Shown one piece after another: positions 41,353 to 53,932 of a stretch of 64,000 bases of DNA. The notes beneath the pieces were generated by a model. That model was not told where the DNA came from and searched no databases. It was given only the letters and a program-made list of their open reading frames with translations. The DNA comes from Chromera velia (Eukaryota > Sar > Chromeraceae), in contig JAHBMJ010001095.1 of the NCBI GenBank assembly GCA_018398765.1, forward strand, positions 32,758 to 96,757. Reading direction: 5' to 3'. The translations under genes and the position numbers were made by a program. Numbering within the stretch: position 1 is the stretch's first letter; every line of letters begins with the position of its first letter.

Positions 41353-41975
41353 CGGGCTTTTTGGTCGCTATCAGATTTCAACTTTGTTCCGCTTCTTTGG
41401 AGGTGTTCCTCTTCTGTATCTGCATCTCCAAGTCTGGATGATTCACAGCTGTTGGTTTTGATGCCGAGATATGCCGAGTCTCTTGACAGACAACCTGAGC
41501 AAAGCTGTGTCCATGCATCTTGAGGGTATTTCTTGAATGGATTTGAACAGCCCCAAGCTTCCACTTGGAGCCCAAACAAACCCCCGCCCCTCAGCTAAAA
41601 GAAGGGAACTCTAGAACCTGTTTGAGCACATACCCACCGCATGTGTTCAGGTTCGGGACGGCAGGCACGCTCGTCAGAAAGGACAACCAACAGCGCCAGC
41701 GAGAGAGCCGAGGCTGTGTCTTTGATCACCACGGCCTTCAGAGGCGACTCTCCTCCTCTTCACCCGCAGAGCTCGACTTTGACAACGTGGTGATCGACAT
41801 AGACAGAGAGATTCACCAAAAAGCCGAACGACTTGGAATCAGACCTCGAGACCTCATGGCGCTTCTCTATTACTTTTGGGATGGGTTGAAAAAAGAGGGG
41901 AGGAATTCGTTCCCGTGGAAGGTCGGGCTGCACCATCTCCTGGAGCTGCGGAGCGAAATCCAGGTCAGACATTAG
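34958..41975 (+). CDS. probable cellular RNA-dependent RNA polymerase (RdRP, QDE-1/RDR-like)
   Basis: About ten exons: 34958-35457, 35781-36066, 36277-36420, about 36680-37099, 37467-37538, 37942-38432, 38775-40225, 40579-40664, 41017-41111 and 41651-41975, roughly 1290 residues. All junctions agree in phase; exon 4's start is the least certain. Exon 7 contains the core: FRYPICGPLEI, then VRMGNADFDGDKVCVLDHP at about 38930-38985. DFDGD fits the DxDGD metal-binding triad of eukaryotic RdRPs, and the upstream R-x-P-x-x-G-x-x-E layout fits their RNP-x-x-x-PGD region. The last exon has LMALLYYFWDGL followed by NSFPWKVGLHHLLELR, like the C-terminal SFPW-x-V helix of RdRPs. The family copies single-stranded RNA into dsRNA for silencing. 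A Pro/Ser/Ala-rich insert (39040-39750) separates core and C-terminal helices. NADFDGD is also the signature of multisubunit RNA polymerase largest subunits, so a divergent double-psi-barrel polymerase is the alternative. Confidence 0.65.
38633..38735 (+). repeat. (GT)n-(CT)n microsatellites in RdRP-like gene intron
   Basis: Alternating GT and CT runs fill part of the intron 38433-38774, just before the exon that holds the catalytic motif. Confidence 0.9.
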
Positions 41976-44900
41976 CAGAGATAGAACGAAATGAACAAAA
42001 GGCTCACCACATGGAGAAAAATGGAAAGGTCGCTGCAAAAATCAAAGTCTCCGTTTCCTGCTTCACCGTGCGGAGAGCCAATAGAAGCAGCTGCAGCGTT
42101 TGTTTCAACAGAAAGAAAAAAGGAGAAAGAGGGTCTCTGTACGAAAAAATGCGGAAATAGGTCAAGCGACACCATGGCAGACAAGCAGAAACACAAATAA
42201 GCAGTAGATGGATCTGGCCTCAAAAACAAAACCATTCGAAGGGAGATAGATTGACGCATATGTGCGCTCTGAAGGCTTGCTTTTTGTGGGAGAGATTTTG
42301 TTTGTGTGAGTGCGTGAGATCCCTGAGGTGATGGATGAAGTTCGGCAAGTTCATTACTGAAGAATTACTTGACATTCCTCTCCGTCTCTGGGATGGAGTG
42401 TGGCAGATCGACTGAAGTTGTGTTGCTGGTTCGAGACGGTGTCCTGTTGGCTGCTGCTTGTCGCTGTTTTTCCTTGCGTTCTGCCTCTGCATGCATGTAT
42501 GCGCAAGCATGTGCGTGGCTGACTATCTAAGCTGCTCGTTTGACCTAAATTTTGGATGTGCAAGATTCTGACTGTCAGACTTCGGTTGTGCATATGCATG
42601 CAGAGACAACTTCCTGGCCAGTATGGACTCGTGCTCTCCTTCGGGTCTGTTGGGGCGATGACATTTCGGGGCAGGAATTGAGAACCGCCTCCTGTCTCCC
42701 TTTCCCCACCCACCCTTTTTCGCTGCTTTATTCCTTCTTCTACCTGGCCTCTGTTCTCACTGCGCTCACTCGAGTGGACCGGGAAGGAGACTCCGTGGGG
42801 TCTGCGGAGGTTGCAAGCAAGTCAGGTGGAGGGGAGATTTCCCTCCCCTTTGGAGAAGGAAGGCGATGGGTGGGGAGAAAATCGACTGCAATCTCCCAAT
42901 GTGTTCCTTGGTGAGGGCAGATGAATCTGTTTTGGAAGTGGGCGGGAGGGGGGCATTGCGGGGAGTCCTATCTTTCGTTTCTCTGCTGTCGTTTGCTGTT
43001 TCTCTTCCTTTATCATGCCGATTTGTCTACAGCAGGTGATTCCGGCGGGTCTGTTCACTTGGTGGTCTCTCTCTGCTCCTTCTTTTACGTGTGCTGCAGC
43101 CGGCTCGTTCCGGATGGTGTGTAGACAGCGAGGTGCGACTGCATGAATATCCTTCCTGTCACACAGAGCGTTTGAGATTCACCAGAAAGCCCTCATTCAC
43201 TCTCTTCACCCGTCTACGCAATGTTTCATTCTCTGACCGACTCACTCCCCTCACTCACCTCAGTCTTTCATTCGCTCGCTCTTTCACTGACTCACTCACC
43301 CACTCACTCTTTCACTCACCCACTCATTCACTCGCTCGCAACAGTCTGTCACACATCTGTGCCTGTTATACAACAAACGCGGACCGAGGGGTTCGAGCCT
43401 TGCCTCGCGGTGGGCTGCGGGTTCTGCTCTGCATGCCTTCATGTCGTCTGTGTGTAGTCCTTCTTGAGAGAGTGAGAGCGCGATTGCGTTCTCAGCTCTC
43501 TTTGTCTGTGGTTGAATGGGCGTTCTTCGTCCGACTGATTTGGTTCGATTTGCACGTGTCGAGGCGCACTTTGAATGCTAACGATGAGGAAGGTAGGGAG
43601 GGAGGGAGGCAGACGAGTCGAGAGGGTTCCGAGGGGCAGAACAATTAATGATTTTCTGTCTGCATCGATCGAAGGGTTTGCCGAAATGGTCTTGTCTGAA
43701 TGCCTAGTTCCATGTTTACTCCTGCCTGCCTGCCTGCCTAGAGACTGATTCAGCTGCAGATGTACTTTTACCGATTGAAGGGGGTCTGGTTGCCCTTTGT
43801 CTGTTTCCATCTTGTCTGAGAAACCAGCCAAGCCGCCGAACGCAAAAACTCAAACGAACATAGAATTTACAGTGGCCTCTTTGGTTTTTGAAGATGTCGA
43901 AGTACTGCATGGTATACGCAATTGCTTGCCAGTGGTCGCAATTGTTGCCAGTGGTAAAAATATTAAATTGATTTCTAAAATTTCTAATCAAATACTAACA
44001 ATTATAGTAGAATCAAAGTGTTACTCTATCATCGAAGCAGGCTCGGAAATCAAATTAGAAGTAAATTCAAGTAATTTAGAAGTTAGAACTTGATTTTTCT
44101 GAAATTTAAGCTATTATTTAGCTTAAAAGTCGAATCCGAATTTATTCATATAAACCTTAAATTTTTCAAATTGACTTTTTATAACTACGTCAACAGTTAA
44201 ATACTAGGCTATTACTAGCACAAATAATTTATATGACAAGTTTTTTATAGGCTAGATTTTGAAAACAGTAATGATTGCATGCATTTCTGAAGTAATGATT
44301 AATTAATTACGTTAACGGCGACTTTTAAAGGAGTCTTTACCGGAGTAACGCGGAGTTTTGTTGTTAGACACTGTGAAAACTAGTTTTAAAACGTATTCCT
44401 AGACGTACTCTGTCTGAGATGAAACTAGATGAAACGTTTGACACTTTGAACGCAAATTAAAATATTATTAAACTGATAGCCTAACCAATAGCAATGCTGC
44501 ATGATAATAATAAATTATTGATGATGACAGCAAACAGACTAACTGCCAGTGCTAGTAATGATCGACGACGAAGATCATGTTGATCACTAAATATTGTATT
44601 TTTGTTTAATTTTATTTCAACAACTTTGAAAGATTTTCAAATTGATTCGGTTGTATACGGTGCATCGATGTACCTTTTCGCTTTCAAACGTCTTGAACGC
44701 GTACGTCATCTTCCTGAATGAAAGTTTTTGACTTTTTTTATGTTTTTTTCATTCAATCGAGTCGGTAAGGCTCACCATAAATTGTTTTAATCATGATGCC
44801 GAAAGCGAGGGACGAACTGACAAAGAGAGAGAAAGAGAGAGGAGGACAAGAGAAGGCGTATTAGAACAGAGTCAGAGACCTCGACAGAAAGAGAAAAGCT

Positions 44901-45574
44901 CTGCACGCCAGGATCCACCATCTCCCCATGCAGCCGCCAAAATCGGACTTTCTTCACCACTTCTCGTTGTCTCTTTTCTGTTGATCCCGTAGTCTTGGAC
45001 GTATGTTGACATGCGTTTGAACTAATTCAATCTTCCCACCTGGGTGGACCCGCGAGGCCTTGCCATCCATCACGTACAATCATCCACCCACTGATCGAGT
45101 TAGATTTCCTCACGCAAAAGCAGCAGTCGGTAATAAGAAGAAAGGAACCTTCAATCTTGGCAACTCACTGGCTTTCTTTTTTTGGCGCTTTCTTCTCTTT
45201 TGTCAGTAAGCCTTTCATTGTTGAGGGTGTAGAGCGCCAACGCGAAAGAGGCAGGCATGTTGGAAAAAAAAAAGAATGCCAGTGGGAGACGGAAACATGA
45301 GCTCTCCGTGAAATTGAGTGACTGATGAAAAAGGGCCTCTGGAAAGTTTTCTTCCTTCTGTCTTGCTCCCTCCCATGTGAGCGTTTGAATTTGATTTCCG
45401 TCCCGTCAAATTTGTATTCGATTGAGCAGTTTCCTTTGGATGCCCCCCGCTCATCTTTCCTTCTTTTCCTTCAGCATGAAGTCATGCTCCAACAATTCTA
45501 CCTTCAGACAATTCATCCAACTGACTAATGCAGAAATTCTTTACTTTCTCTCGCTCTTGCTGTTTTTCTTGTAC

Positions 45575-45655
<81 letters not shown>

Positions 45656-45757
45656 GTGTGTGTGCGTGTCTGTGTGTGTGTGTGTATGTGGGTGGGTGTC
45701 TGTAAGTCAATATCACCTTGCGCTCAATGTCAGTGTCCTTGACTGTCTCCCCTCCAA
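41976..45757. other. no firm gene; AT-rich from 43850 to 44800
   Basis: 42000-43680 has medium GC and several medium-length frames, but none joins into a convincing protein. A (CACT)n-like stretch lies at 43230-43330. 43850-44800 is AT-rich without coding signal. A minus-strand frame of 38 codons at 45067-44954 looks protein-like but has no acceptor in phase. Further 3' exons of the RdRP-like gene in 42000-42420 cannot be excluded. (GTCT)n and (CT)n runs lie at 45576-45652. Confidence 0.4.
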
Positions 45758-46345
45758 TCAGCGTCTCTTCTCTGACGGTCCAACTTGGACAGAGTCAACT
45801 GCCCTCATGGGTTTGCCCCCCTTTCCCGGAGGAGGGTCCAGAAGCATGTCTCCAAAGAAAGCGTCCCGCCTTCCCTTCAGAGACTTCAACGACGTGGACG
45901 ACTCTACCCCCCCAAAACTGGAGGACCGCGCCCCCAGGCCCAGGCCCCCTGTGGGCGTCCTCTTGAACCCCCCTCCTGAACTGACGGAGAGGATCGAACT
46001 TCTCTCCAGACCCGGGGGGGGGTCGGGCGGGAGCTCTGGAGGGAGATTGAAGTTCACCCTGCTGCCGGATTTCTTTCCGAGGCCCTCTTTTTTGCGGAAG
46101 CTGCTCGTGAGGGTGCCAGTGACCACGGAATCCTGCATGGATCGAGGCACTCGCGAAATGATGTACATACACAGCTGTATGCACGGAGAGACAAGTAGGG
46201 AGTGACAGAAACAATGTATGTAGAGCACATGGACGTGACCATGCCGGTGCACTTGTTCGTGTCTACCGGAACCCCTGTTCGTGATGAGGTCCGGATTCAT
46301 GCATACATCAAACATGGACACTAAATCACTGACATGGACACTGAA

Positions 46346-46379
<34 letters not shown>

Positions 46380-46530
46380 ATGCGTGTGTGTGTGTGTGTG
46401 TGTGTGTGCGTGTGTGTGTGTGTGAGTGTGTGTGTGTGAGTGTTTGTGCAGCTGTGTGTGTGTGAGTGTGTGTGCAGCTGTGTGTGTGTGAGTGTGTGTA
46501 TGTATATGTATATGTGTATGTGTATGCGTA

Positions 46531-46570
<40 letters not shown>

Positions 46571-48113
46571 GGAGACTATCTAGCCCTACTATTTAGCCCT
46601 CACTTATTTCCTATTTTCTTTTTTCCTGTCCCACCCCACCCACACAAAATAAATGAGGGAGGGGCGGAGAAAGAGAGAGCTGTGAGCAGACACAAAGAAA
46701 AAGCCTCCGAAGAAAAACAAATGGAAGCAGAAAGAGACCATCCACCAACCCACCCGGAAAGGCAGAGCCTCAGGATCTGGGAGTCCTGACGAATGGCCAA
46801 TGTCAGACGACTGCAAGCAAAATTGAACAGAGAGAGAGGGGCAGACAGTCCGTGCACATACCGGCAGACAGACAGCGGAGGGGTCCATGAAGGTTGCAGC
46901 TTCAATAAAAAAATCAGAGAAGGAAAGGAAAGGAGAGGAAAGGCATGATTGAGACTTTCGTGTGTTAACAGATTTGTCGACACACCAAGTAAGCAGAAGG
47001 GCATGGAGTGGGGTTCTTCAATGAAGTGCCAAACGCCAGAATTAAGCAACCAAGGTGCTCCCTCCCTGCTGCTTGATGTTGCCTGCCTGCCTGCCTTCCT
47101 GCGTACTTACCAGGACTGATCCTCTGATCCTGCCGTGCACAGCCTCCACCCTCCTGCCGGGCATCTGGGGTCCTTCAGATACCGTCACGAGGGGGTTGAT
47201 TGGGAGCAGGTCCGTGTCTCCACTTTCTGGGAAGAAGATGCTTCTGACTTCCCGGTCTGGAGAGGGGGGAGGGCTCTGCATCCACGCAGAAAGGCAGTCG
47301 GAGGGCAAGAAAGCATTTCGAAGCGAAGAAGTTCAACATGGAGGTTTCGTCATGACAACTGTTATCGTCATGACGAATAAAAAAGAAAGGGGATTTAAAT
47401 TGAGCGGGGGACTGAGTGTAGGCGGCAGCAAAGATTACAAAGGATACAGAAAAGGGTCAGACTGCCAGTAGGGCAGACTTCCTCCCCCAGTATTTGTCTC
47501 GAAAGAAAGACAGGCAGGCAGGCAGACAGGCAAGCAAGCAAGCAGGCAGGTAGGCAGGCATGCTTGCAGACAGACAAGTGAAAAAACATGCAGGCAGGCG
47601 GACAGACCGGCAGAGAAGCAGACGGGCAGGCCGGCAGTTAGACAGGTAGGCAGGTAGGCAGGCGAGCAGGCGGGCAAATAGGCAGGCAGGCAGGCAGGCA
47701 GGCAGGCCAGCAAGCTAGCAAGCAAGCAAGCAGGCAAGCAAGCAGGCAAGCAGGCAGGCAGGCAGACAGACATGCACGTCGGCAGGCGGGCGGGCAGGCA
47801 GACAGGTAGGTAAGCAGGCAGGCAAGCAAGCAGGCAAGCAGGCAGACGGGCAGACGGACGGACAGAACCGTTCAGAGAAAGAAAGGCATGCGGAAAAAAC
47901 AGCATGTAGGTAGACGGACAGAAATGCAGGCGGGCAGAACGACCGACAGACAGGCAGCTGGACAAATAGGCCGACAGATAGACCGACTGAGCGATGCACT
48001 AACAGACGGAGAGGTAAACAGCAAGCCAGCCGGCCAGCCTGCCAGACAGCCAGAAGGACAGACAGACAGGGAAGCAGCCGTGCAGGCAGACATACCTCAA
48101 TTTGGTCGGCCAT
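45758..48113 (-). CDS. 185-residue Ser/Pro/Gly-rich protein, unknown
   Basis: Three minus-strand exons, 48113-48096, 47275-47111 and 46132-45758, have clean GT-AG borders (GTATGT, GTAAGT; both acceptors ATGCAG) and join in phase 0 from ATG to TGA. The first exon is only 18 bases (MADQIE). The body is basic and low in hydrophobic residues, with PPPSPDRE, LPPELPPDPPPG and several Ser/Gly runs, so it is probably disordered. There is no signal peptide or membrane segment. No family is recognised. The first intron is largely a GGCA tetranucleotide repeat, the second contains a long (GT)n on the plus strand. The opposite strand is also open over exon 3, but only the minus strand gives matching splice phases. 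Confidence 0.6.
46350..46567. repeat. long (GT)n microsatellite
   Basis: About 218 bases of GT with GC, GAGT and TATG interruptions, in the second intron of the minus-strand gene. Confidence 0.95.
47505..48075. repeat. degenerate (GGCA)n tetranucleotide array
   Basis: About 570 bases dominated by GGCA, AGCA and GACA words, densest at 47508-47860, within the first intron of the minus-strand gene. It keeps long Cys/Leu/Pro-rich frames open on the minus strand, which are artefacts. Confidence 0.9.
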
Positions 48114-49252
48114 TGCGATTCGGAGGGGCGGTTCTCTTGGAGGGCGGGGGCCCGGACAAGAGTGGGATGCTCCTTTGATCTTTGCCTGGTCCGCCCTGTG
48201 AGTTTTCTTGTCCTCACAGCACCACAAAGTATTTCTTGATTCTGACTGACTCATTGACGAGTAGCTTGTCTGAGCCGCTGGAGAGTTGACTTCGTACTCC
48301 TTTTGACAACAGGGGAGCAGCTGCTGACAAAGCGACAACATTCAGCAGATGCAAATCGGCCAGCTGAATGCTCGAAGGATACTCGACTGACTCAGTGGGG
48401 CGAGGGATTCAGCTCTCACCACCACAGTTGGGTGTCAAGATGCATAGATCGACGCACAGCATGCATGTAAAATTCTTGGACCGGGAAGACGCGGTTGACA
48501 GCCCTTTTCCGTTTTATCTTTGGGAGATTTTCAATCATGGGAGGAAAAGTCACCGGAATTGTCAGAGGCGTGTCCACAATCGTCTTCCATGATCAATAGA
48601 CTGGACGGATTCAATCCAAGTGTGTAGTATAGCTTGACCAGAGTTATAGAGGATCCACGCACATAAATTCTTATAAATTAAGAGGCGGGAGTGACGTGAT
48701 ACACCCTGGCACTGGCTCTCTTTAATTGGGTGAGTGCCTTGTTTCTATCGGAACTGCGCGGGTCCACATGCAAGTGCGGTTTTTCTGGGGCCTCTGAAGT
48801 ATATACAGCGACTTCTGAACTGCCCTCTGCGACGCCCACTCAGACCCTCGCCAAAACCGTTCGCATGCATGGCGATCCGCGCTAAAAAGGAGCGCGCGCT
48901 AAACGCGCGAAAATGCATGTCTTTTTTTTGTTCATGCAATGCATGTGCCTTGTATATATAAGTGAACAATTCTTTCACAATTAATTGGAGCAATCGCCAC
49001 TTAGATTGGAGCGGCAGTAAGCGTACCTGGCAGCTGCATCCTTGAAACCTCCTTTCTCAAGTGCCTTGCTCCAACCTCGGCTCTTGGAGGCAACACTGTC
49101 TTTTTCGACGACTCTGGCAGAGACGCCATGCAGACTTTCGTAGGATTCATGTGCACGTATATAGATTGCATGGTGGAATGAAACTTGGTGCAGTGCCAAG
49201 TGACTGAGGCTTGGGGTCGTGACTTGGACACCACAGCAGGGGAAAGCACAGG
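48114..49252. promoter_or_regulatory. divergent intergenic region between two genes
   Basis: The region separates the minus-strand 185-residue protein gene from the plus-strand IQ-motif gene, so it should contain both promoters. Around 48860-48920 lies a palindromic cluster with CGCATGCATGGCG, CGCGCTAAAAAGGAGCGCGC and AAACGCGCGAAAATGCATG, similar to the islands at 13585 and 34420. No coding exon is evident. Confidence 0.4.
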
Positions 49253-52200
49253 ATGAGTGATCCGGGTGTTCTTTCCAGAGAAAGAGAGGAAGGCGGGGAG
49301 CAAAGCCGCTCCGAATCCCCTTCGGCCTCTCCCTCTCCTGATGATCTTCAGGTCACAAATCAGGCAACCACCGATGAAGGATTTATTGTACACACCAGCA
49401 CGGTCAAGAACCAAGCTCATTATGCAGCCTTCCGCATACAGAAATGTTGGGGGAACCATTGCGACCGAAAGATATTCAAAGTCCTCAGGGACGTCGTCAA
49501 TTTCCGTCTGCAGGGGAACCCCTCTCTCCTGCTGAGGTGCATCAATCCCAGAGAGGCCCACCTTCTTGACCCTGCAGCACAGTGCCACGTCCGCTTTCGT
49601 CTGGGAGGGACGGGATGGCCTCCTCAGTTGTACTACAAAATTTTTGTCCACGGGCCCTTGATTGACATCAACGCGTTTGCCCCCAGGGATTACAGGCGGT
49701 TGGTGCTTGCAAACGGGAGAGAACGGAAAGAGCAACTGCTCAGGAAATTTGACAGGTACGCTGTTGGACTGTTCTCGCATGGGCGTGCACACGCCTTTTT
49801 TCGTGTAGTCGCACAAGACAGCAAGGGCACGCATGGATCCAACCCGTTCCCATTTTTCAAAAACCCATTACGCACTTCAGTCTTAATCCAGGACATTCAT
49901 TCTTTCTCCGCATCTGTCCATGTCATATTCCTCCCCTGGCCTTCTCTGACTTCACCTCTGTTTGGTCTCCTTTCCTCCTTAGCCCACCCGGCCTGACCGG
50001 CATCCCTGAATCTGTCCCCCCAAATCCTTGCTTGTTCTACTCAAGCATTCAAATACACTCTGACACAGAGACACAGAGACAGGGACAGTCAGTCAGCAAA
50101 AGGGAACGCAAAGGGCTTTCTAGAGACTGCAGTGCAAAGCTGGGGGGCAGGGTGAAGGCCGCACTATCAAGCAGCTTTGCAGACTGCGCGAGAGTGTCAG
50201 AAGACCATCGTCGTCTCACATGAACGTCATATCCTTCCTGCAGATACAAGACAGCTCTGGGAGCCCCCAACGACACCAACGAGGCGTTCTACAGAGAGAT
50301 CGAATTCAACAGTGCGATCGCACAGCTCAGGGTGGGTGCACACATTGCATGCATGTATGCATGAAGATGGAGAGGCAGATGGGAAGGGAAGTCAGATGCA
50401 ATGCAATCAAGCGACTTTCCTGCGCACAGGCAGCCCTCCTTCGGTTTCATGACTTATGAAGTGATTTAGTCATTCGTGTGTCTGGCCGTACTTGTGCTCA
50501 TTCATTCATTCGTTGACTCAAGTTGCTTACCACCGATGCGCTGTCTGATATCTAGCTCTCGATCTGCTGCCTGTTTGTTTGTTTGTTTGTTGATTGCATG
50601 CATGCAGGATCCAGAACTGAATCGGTATGAGCGCATTGAGAACAACGGATGGAGACCTGTCAGTCAGTCAGTCAGTCATCCAGATTGGCTGTCAACACCT
50701 CGGCTCTATTTGATACAGCAACACCCCCTCGCTCAAGTCCTTTCTCTGTTTTTCCTCCTTCATGCCGCTCCATTGCACGAGGGCAGAAGGTTGAACTCCT
50801 CTCCCTCGAGCCTTCAAAACCGCACAATGGAGGTGTCCCTCTCTCTCTCTCTCTCTCTCTCTCTTTCCGTTCCCATCATCTCTTCCTGTCCTTCTCGTCC
50901 CTTCAGGTCCCTCATCCACTATTTCATTCACTTGAATCTCAATCCTTGCATCCATGCATGCACCCTCTCTCTGGATGCCCTAACTGCAGCTTGCCTTCAA
51001 ATTCCTCGAAGAAGATTCTGTTGAGAGGGAGAGCGCACAGAAGAGCCACAAGTCAGTGCACGAGGGCAACGAGGAGGCAAAGAGGCAGATAGTCAGACAG
51101 AGAAGCAAGGAAGAATGCATGAAACGAGGAAATGTGATTGTCATCCACCGCCTCAAATGAGAGTCGAATGGATTCTCCGTGGGAAGGAATTGGGATAATT
51201 TGGAGGGGTCCAGGGGGGAGAGCGAGGAAAAGTTGGCGTTGTACGTTTGTCCGTCTAGAAAGATCAATTCTTCGCCTGAGAGAGATTCTCCCTGCGTGTT
51301 TAGACCAGACAGGTTCCACAGTTGCGTTCTCTGCAGCCTGTTGTGTTCATCTGTTTTTGGACTGGTCTCTGCGTGCTACCACGGTTATCTGCATTAAGCG
51401 AGCGCGTAAGTTTTCGACGCACTTGATGTGGGGAGGAAGATCAGTGATAGAGCTAGAAGGAGGAAAAGGTCGACAAGGCACTTGGATGACAGCTGTAGTG
51501 TGCCCTCGTTCGTTCAGATGTGTCCTTCATTCTGATTGTCCATCCACTATGTCTCTTCGAAAATTCCTTTTCAGGTGTTTTCGTCACACACGCGCCCTTC
51601 GTCGGGAGGACGCAGAAATCAAAAGAAAACAGGTCAGGAGGAGGAAGGGAGGGCGAGCCAAAGGGGAAGAACAAACATGTGATTTTGTTTTTCACTCTTG
51701 GTTCCTCCGACGCTTGGAACATCGTCAAGACAGACAGACTGAAGCTCTCCTGTCGTTTTCCAAATCCTCCTTTTTTCCTTCTTTGTGCAGAAGCGGCTTT
51801 CGTGGCTGAGAAAGCTCTTTGGAGAAGGAGGGCCCAGAAACGACCACACAGAGGACACCAAGGAGAATGCCCACGAAGAATTCCCTCAAGAATCCCCACC
51901 CCACGACGCAATGCCTCCGACAGAAAGGGGAGAAGGGCAGCCTGCGGTGATGGTGCAGAGAGAAGAGGGGAAAGAAGCAAAGCTGCCCGACCGCCCTACC
52001 ACGGTTCACTCGAGCGTTCCCTCAGTGATCACAGGCAGACGATTGCAGACGGGAGAGAACCCCCCGCCCACGCCAGCCTCAGGCCGGACTGACGGGATTG
52101 TCACCGAACGCTTCACAGAGATGAGTCGGTATCCAGCAGAGACTCCCCCGAAAGAACACTCCCAGCCCCCTCCTGCAATACACATCTCCCGAAACACAGG

Positions 52201-53407
52201 CCCCCCTCCTTCAGGCCCAAGCCCCCACACCCAGCCAACATGGGCCACTGCAGCAGAGGAGGCGCATGCGAGTCTCTCGCCTCTTCTGCAGGAGGAGGGA
52301 GAGCTGCTTATCTGGGCACAGAGACTTGACTTTGCACGGTATGCATGTGAGTGGTCTCTTCTAGGCACTTCCGCGCCCTCTGACGGATCCGGATTGCCTC
52401 TCCGTCAGAAGGGACTGTCTCACGATGGGGAAGACATGTTGCACACCCAAGAAGCACCTCAAGGACCAGAGGAAGGAAGAGTGAGCCCCAACTCCCAGAG
52501 ATACGAAGACTCAGAACACGGAGAACCGGGGGGCACAGACGAAGATGGCTGCATGGGGGGGCGGCCCGTGCCCCTTGCAGCGCTCCACCAACCCCGCACA
52601 GGGGGCGCTCCCTCTTTGCGGTCGCTTTCCCAGGCTTCAAAAGGCCCAGCGTGTGGGGGGGACACGGGAGCAGAGCAGCCCTCCGTGTCTACACATGCCT
52701 GGGCGAGCATGAGTGGTCGCCTGCACGGACAAACCGGGGGGTCTCCTTTGAGGCTTCCCTCCGGAAATCTGCACACACAGCTGCACGGATGTGATCAAAG
52801 TCAGTTTGAAGGCATAAGGGGGTGCTTCCCTGCGGTACCCTCCTCAGTGGCCTTTGCAGGACGGCACTTGAATCGGGTCCCCGGGTTACAGCAGAGCCAT
52901 TCCCCGTCTCCTTCCTCTTCTCCCAACAGAGCAAAGTCTCCCGGAGGAGGAGGGAATCGAAGTCAAGGCCCTGTGGGCACGGGGTACTACGGAGATTTCG
53001 GCCCCTCCTCACAAGCGTATACTGAGGGAGTGATCTTAGGGGGGGCAGCAGCAGTCCCCCCGCTTTACGTTCCCTTCAAGAGCAACTCCCCTCCTCCACA
53101 CGGATCCCCTCCGTCAAGGGCAACCTCGCTTGCCCCCTCCGCCGCTCCTTCAATGAATCGGCAGAGCTTCAGCACAGTAGGAGAGGGAGGGGGGTCTCCT
53201 GCGCTGGCCGCACTCCACGCCCACGTGCGACTGCCCCCTCCTGGCCTGCCGGTTGCGATTTCTTCTTCGCCCTCCTCAACAGGAAGGCAACAGACGAAGA
53301 GGGGAGTGTCTTTCAGGGTGACGGAAGGGTTGACTCCGGGAGAAATGGCGGAAGAAGGACATTTGTCCTTGGGCCCCCTGCCTATGCCAGAAAAGGAAAG
53401 AAACTGA
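49253..53407 (+). CDS. IQ-motif protein, C11orf65/MFI-like, with long disordered tail
   Basis: Supported exons: 49253-49755, 50244-50331, 50608-50658, 51575-51632 and 51791-53407; at least one exon between 50659 and 51574 is missing from my model. Near residues 60-85 is an IQ-type calmodulin-binding motif (FRIQKCWGNHCDRKIFKVLRD), followed by a conserved core with LLLRCINPREAHLLDPAA, VHVRFRLGG-like HVRFRLGGTGWPP and YYKIFVHGPLID. RYERIENNGWRP in exon 3 and KRLSWLRKLFGEG at the start of the last exon complete the resemblance to metazoan C11orf65 (MFI), as I remember it. That protein is poorly understood and has been tied to mitochondrial fission regulation. The last exon adds over 530 Pro/Ser/Gly-rich residues with no domain, far longer than the family norm; hidden introns there are possible. 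The start ATG precedes a charged Ser-rich leader. Confidence 0.7.
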
Positions 53408-53932
53408 AGGCCAGAAAAGGAAAGAAACTAAAATACTCAGTAATAATTCTCATTTTATTAGTTAATATACCTTAATTGCTTTGTTACAAAACGAGTGAGG
53501 CATACTTTCAGAACTTTCTACATGAAACAATCAATCGCATCTTTACCATTCATAGGGGTCACTTCTAGTAGATCGGTGACGGTGGTCCTTTTTGCGGTGG
53601 TTCACCTAATTAAGGCACCAATTAAATCACTATGACTATATACTAATTTCAGAAATTAAAAAAAAAGTAAAAAAAACTCTTACCTCTAGACGACGTAGAC
53701 TCTACATGAGTTTACAAGATTATAGCTTCAATTAAAAAGTATTAGAATCATTGTAGTAGTAGAATAGAAGTCACAATTATGATACAATACTCAGCTAGCT
53801 AGTATTATGCTTCTCTTGATACGTATCCATATGAGCAGAATCCATAGAAAGCAGCCAGCGAAGCCTCCCTGTATCAAGAAAGAAATTACAAAGCAGGGGA
53901 GGGTTTTGAAAAAGGGAAGCCTGGTGCTGGGG
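53408..53932. other. AT-rich 3' flank
   Basis: AT-rich sequence following the IQ-motif gene; a 17-base duplication (GCCAGAAAAGGAAAGAAAC) straddles the stop codon. Otherwise nothing seen. Confidence 0.5.

Noticed and set aside
44954-45067. Small minus-strand exon (MDGKASRVHPGGKIELVQ)
   Set aside because: Protein-like, but an in-frame TGA precedes the ATG and no acceptor fits; could not be linked to the gene at 45758-48113.
45785-46205. Plus-strand Pro/Arg-rich frame over the third exon of the minus-strand gene
   Set aside because: Only the minus strand gives clean splice borders and matching phases on three exons.
47435-48341. Cys/Leu/Pro-rich minus-strand frames of up to 208 codons
   Set aside because: Artefacts of the GGCA repeat.
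50990-51159. Charged 56-codon exon ending at TGA 51157-51159 as the end of the IQ-motif gene
   Set aside because: The better match for the family continues instead through 51575-51632 and KRLSWLRKLF at 51791; an alternative transcript remains possible.
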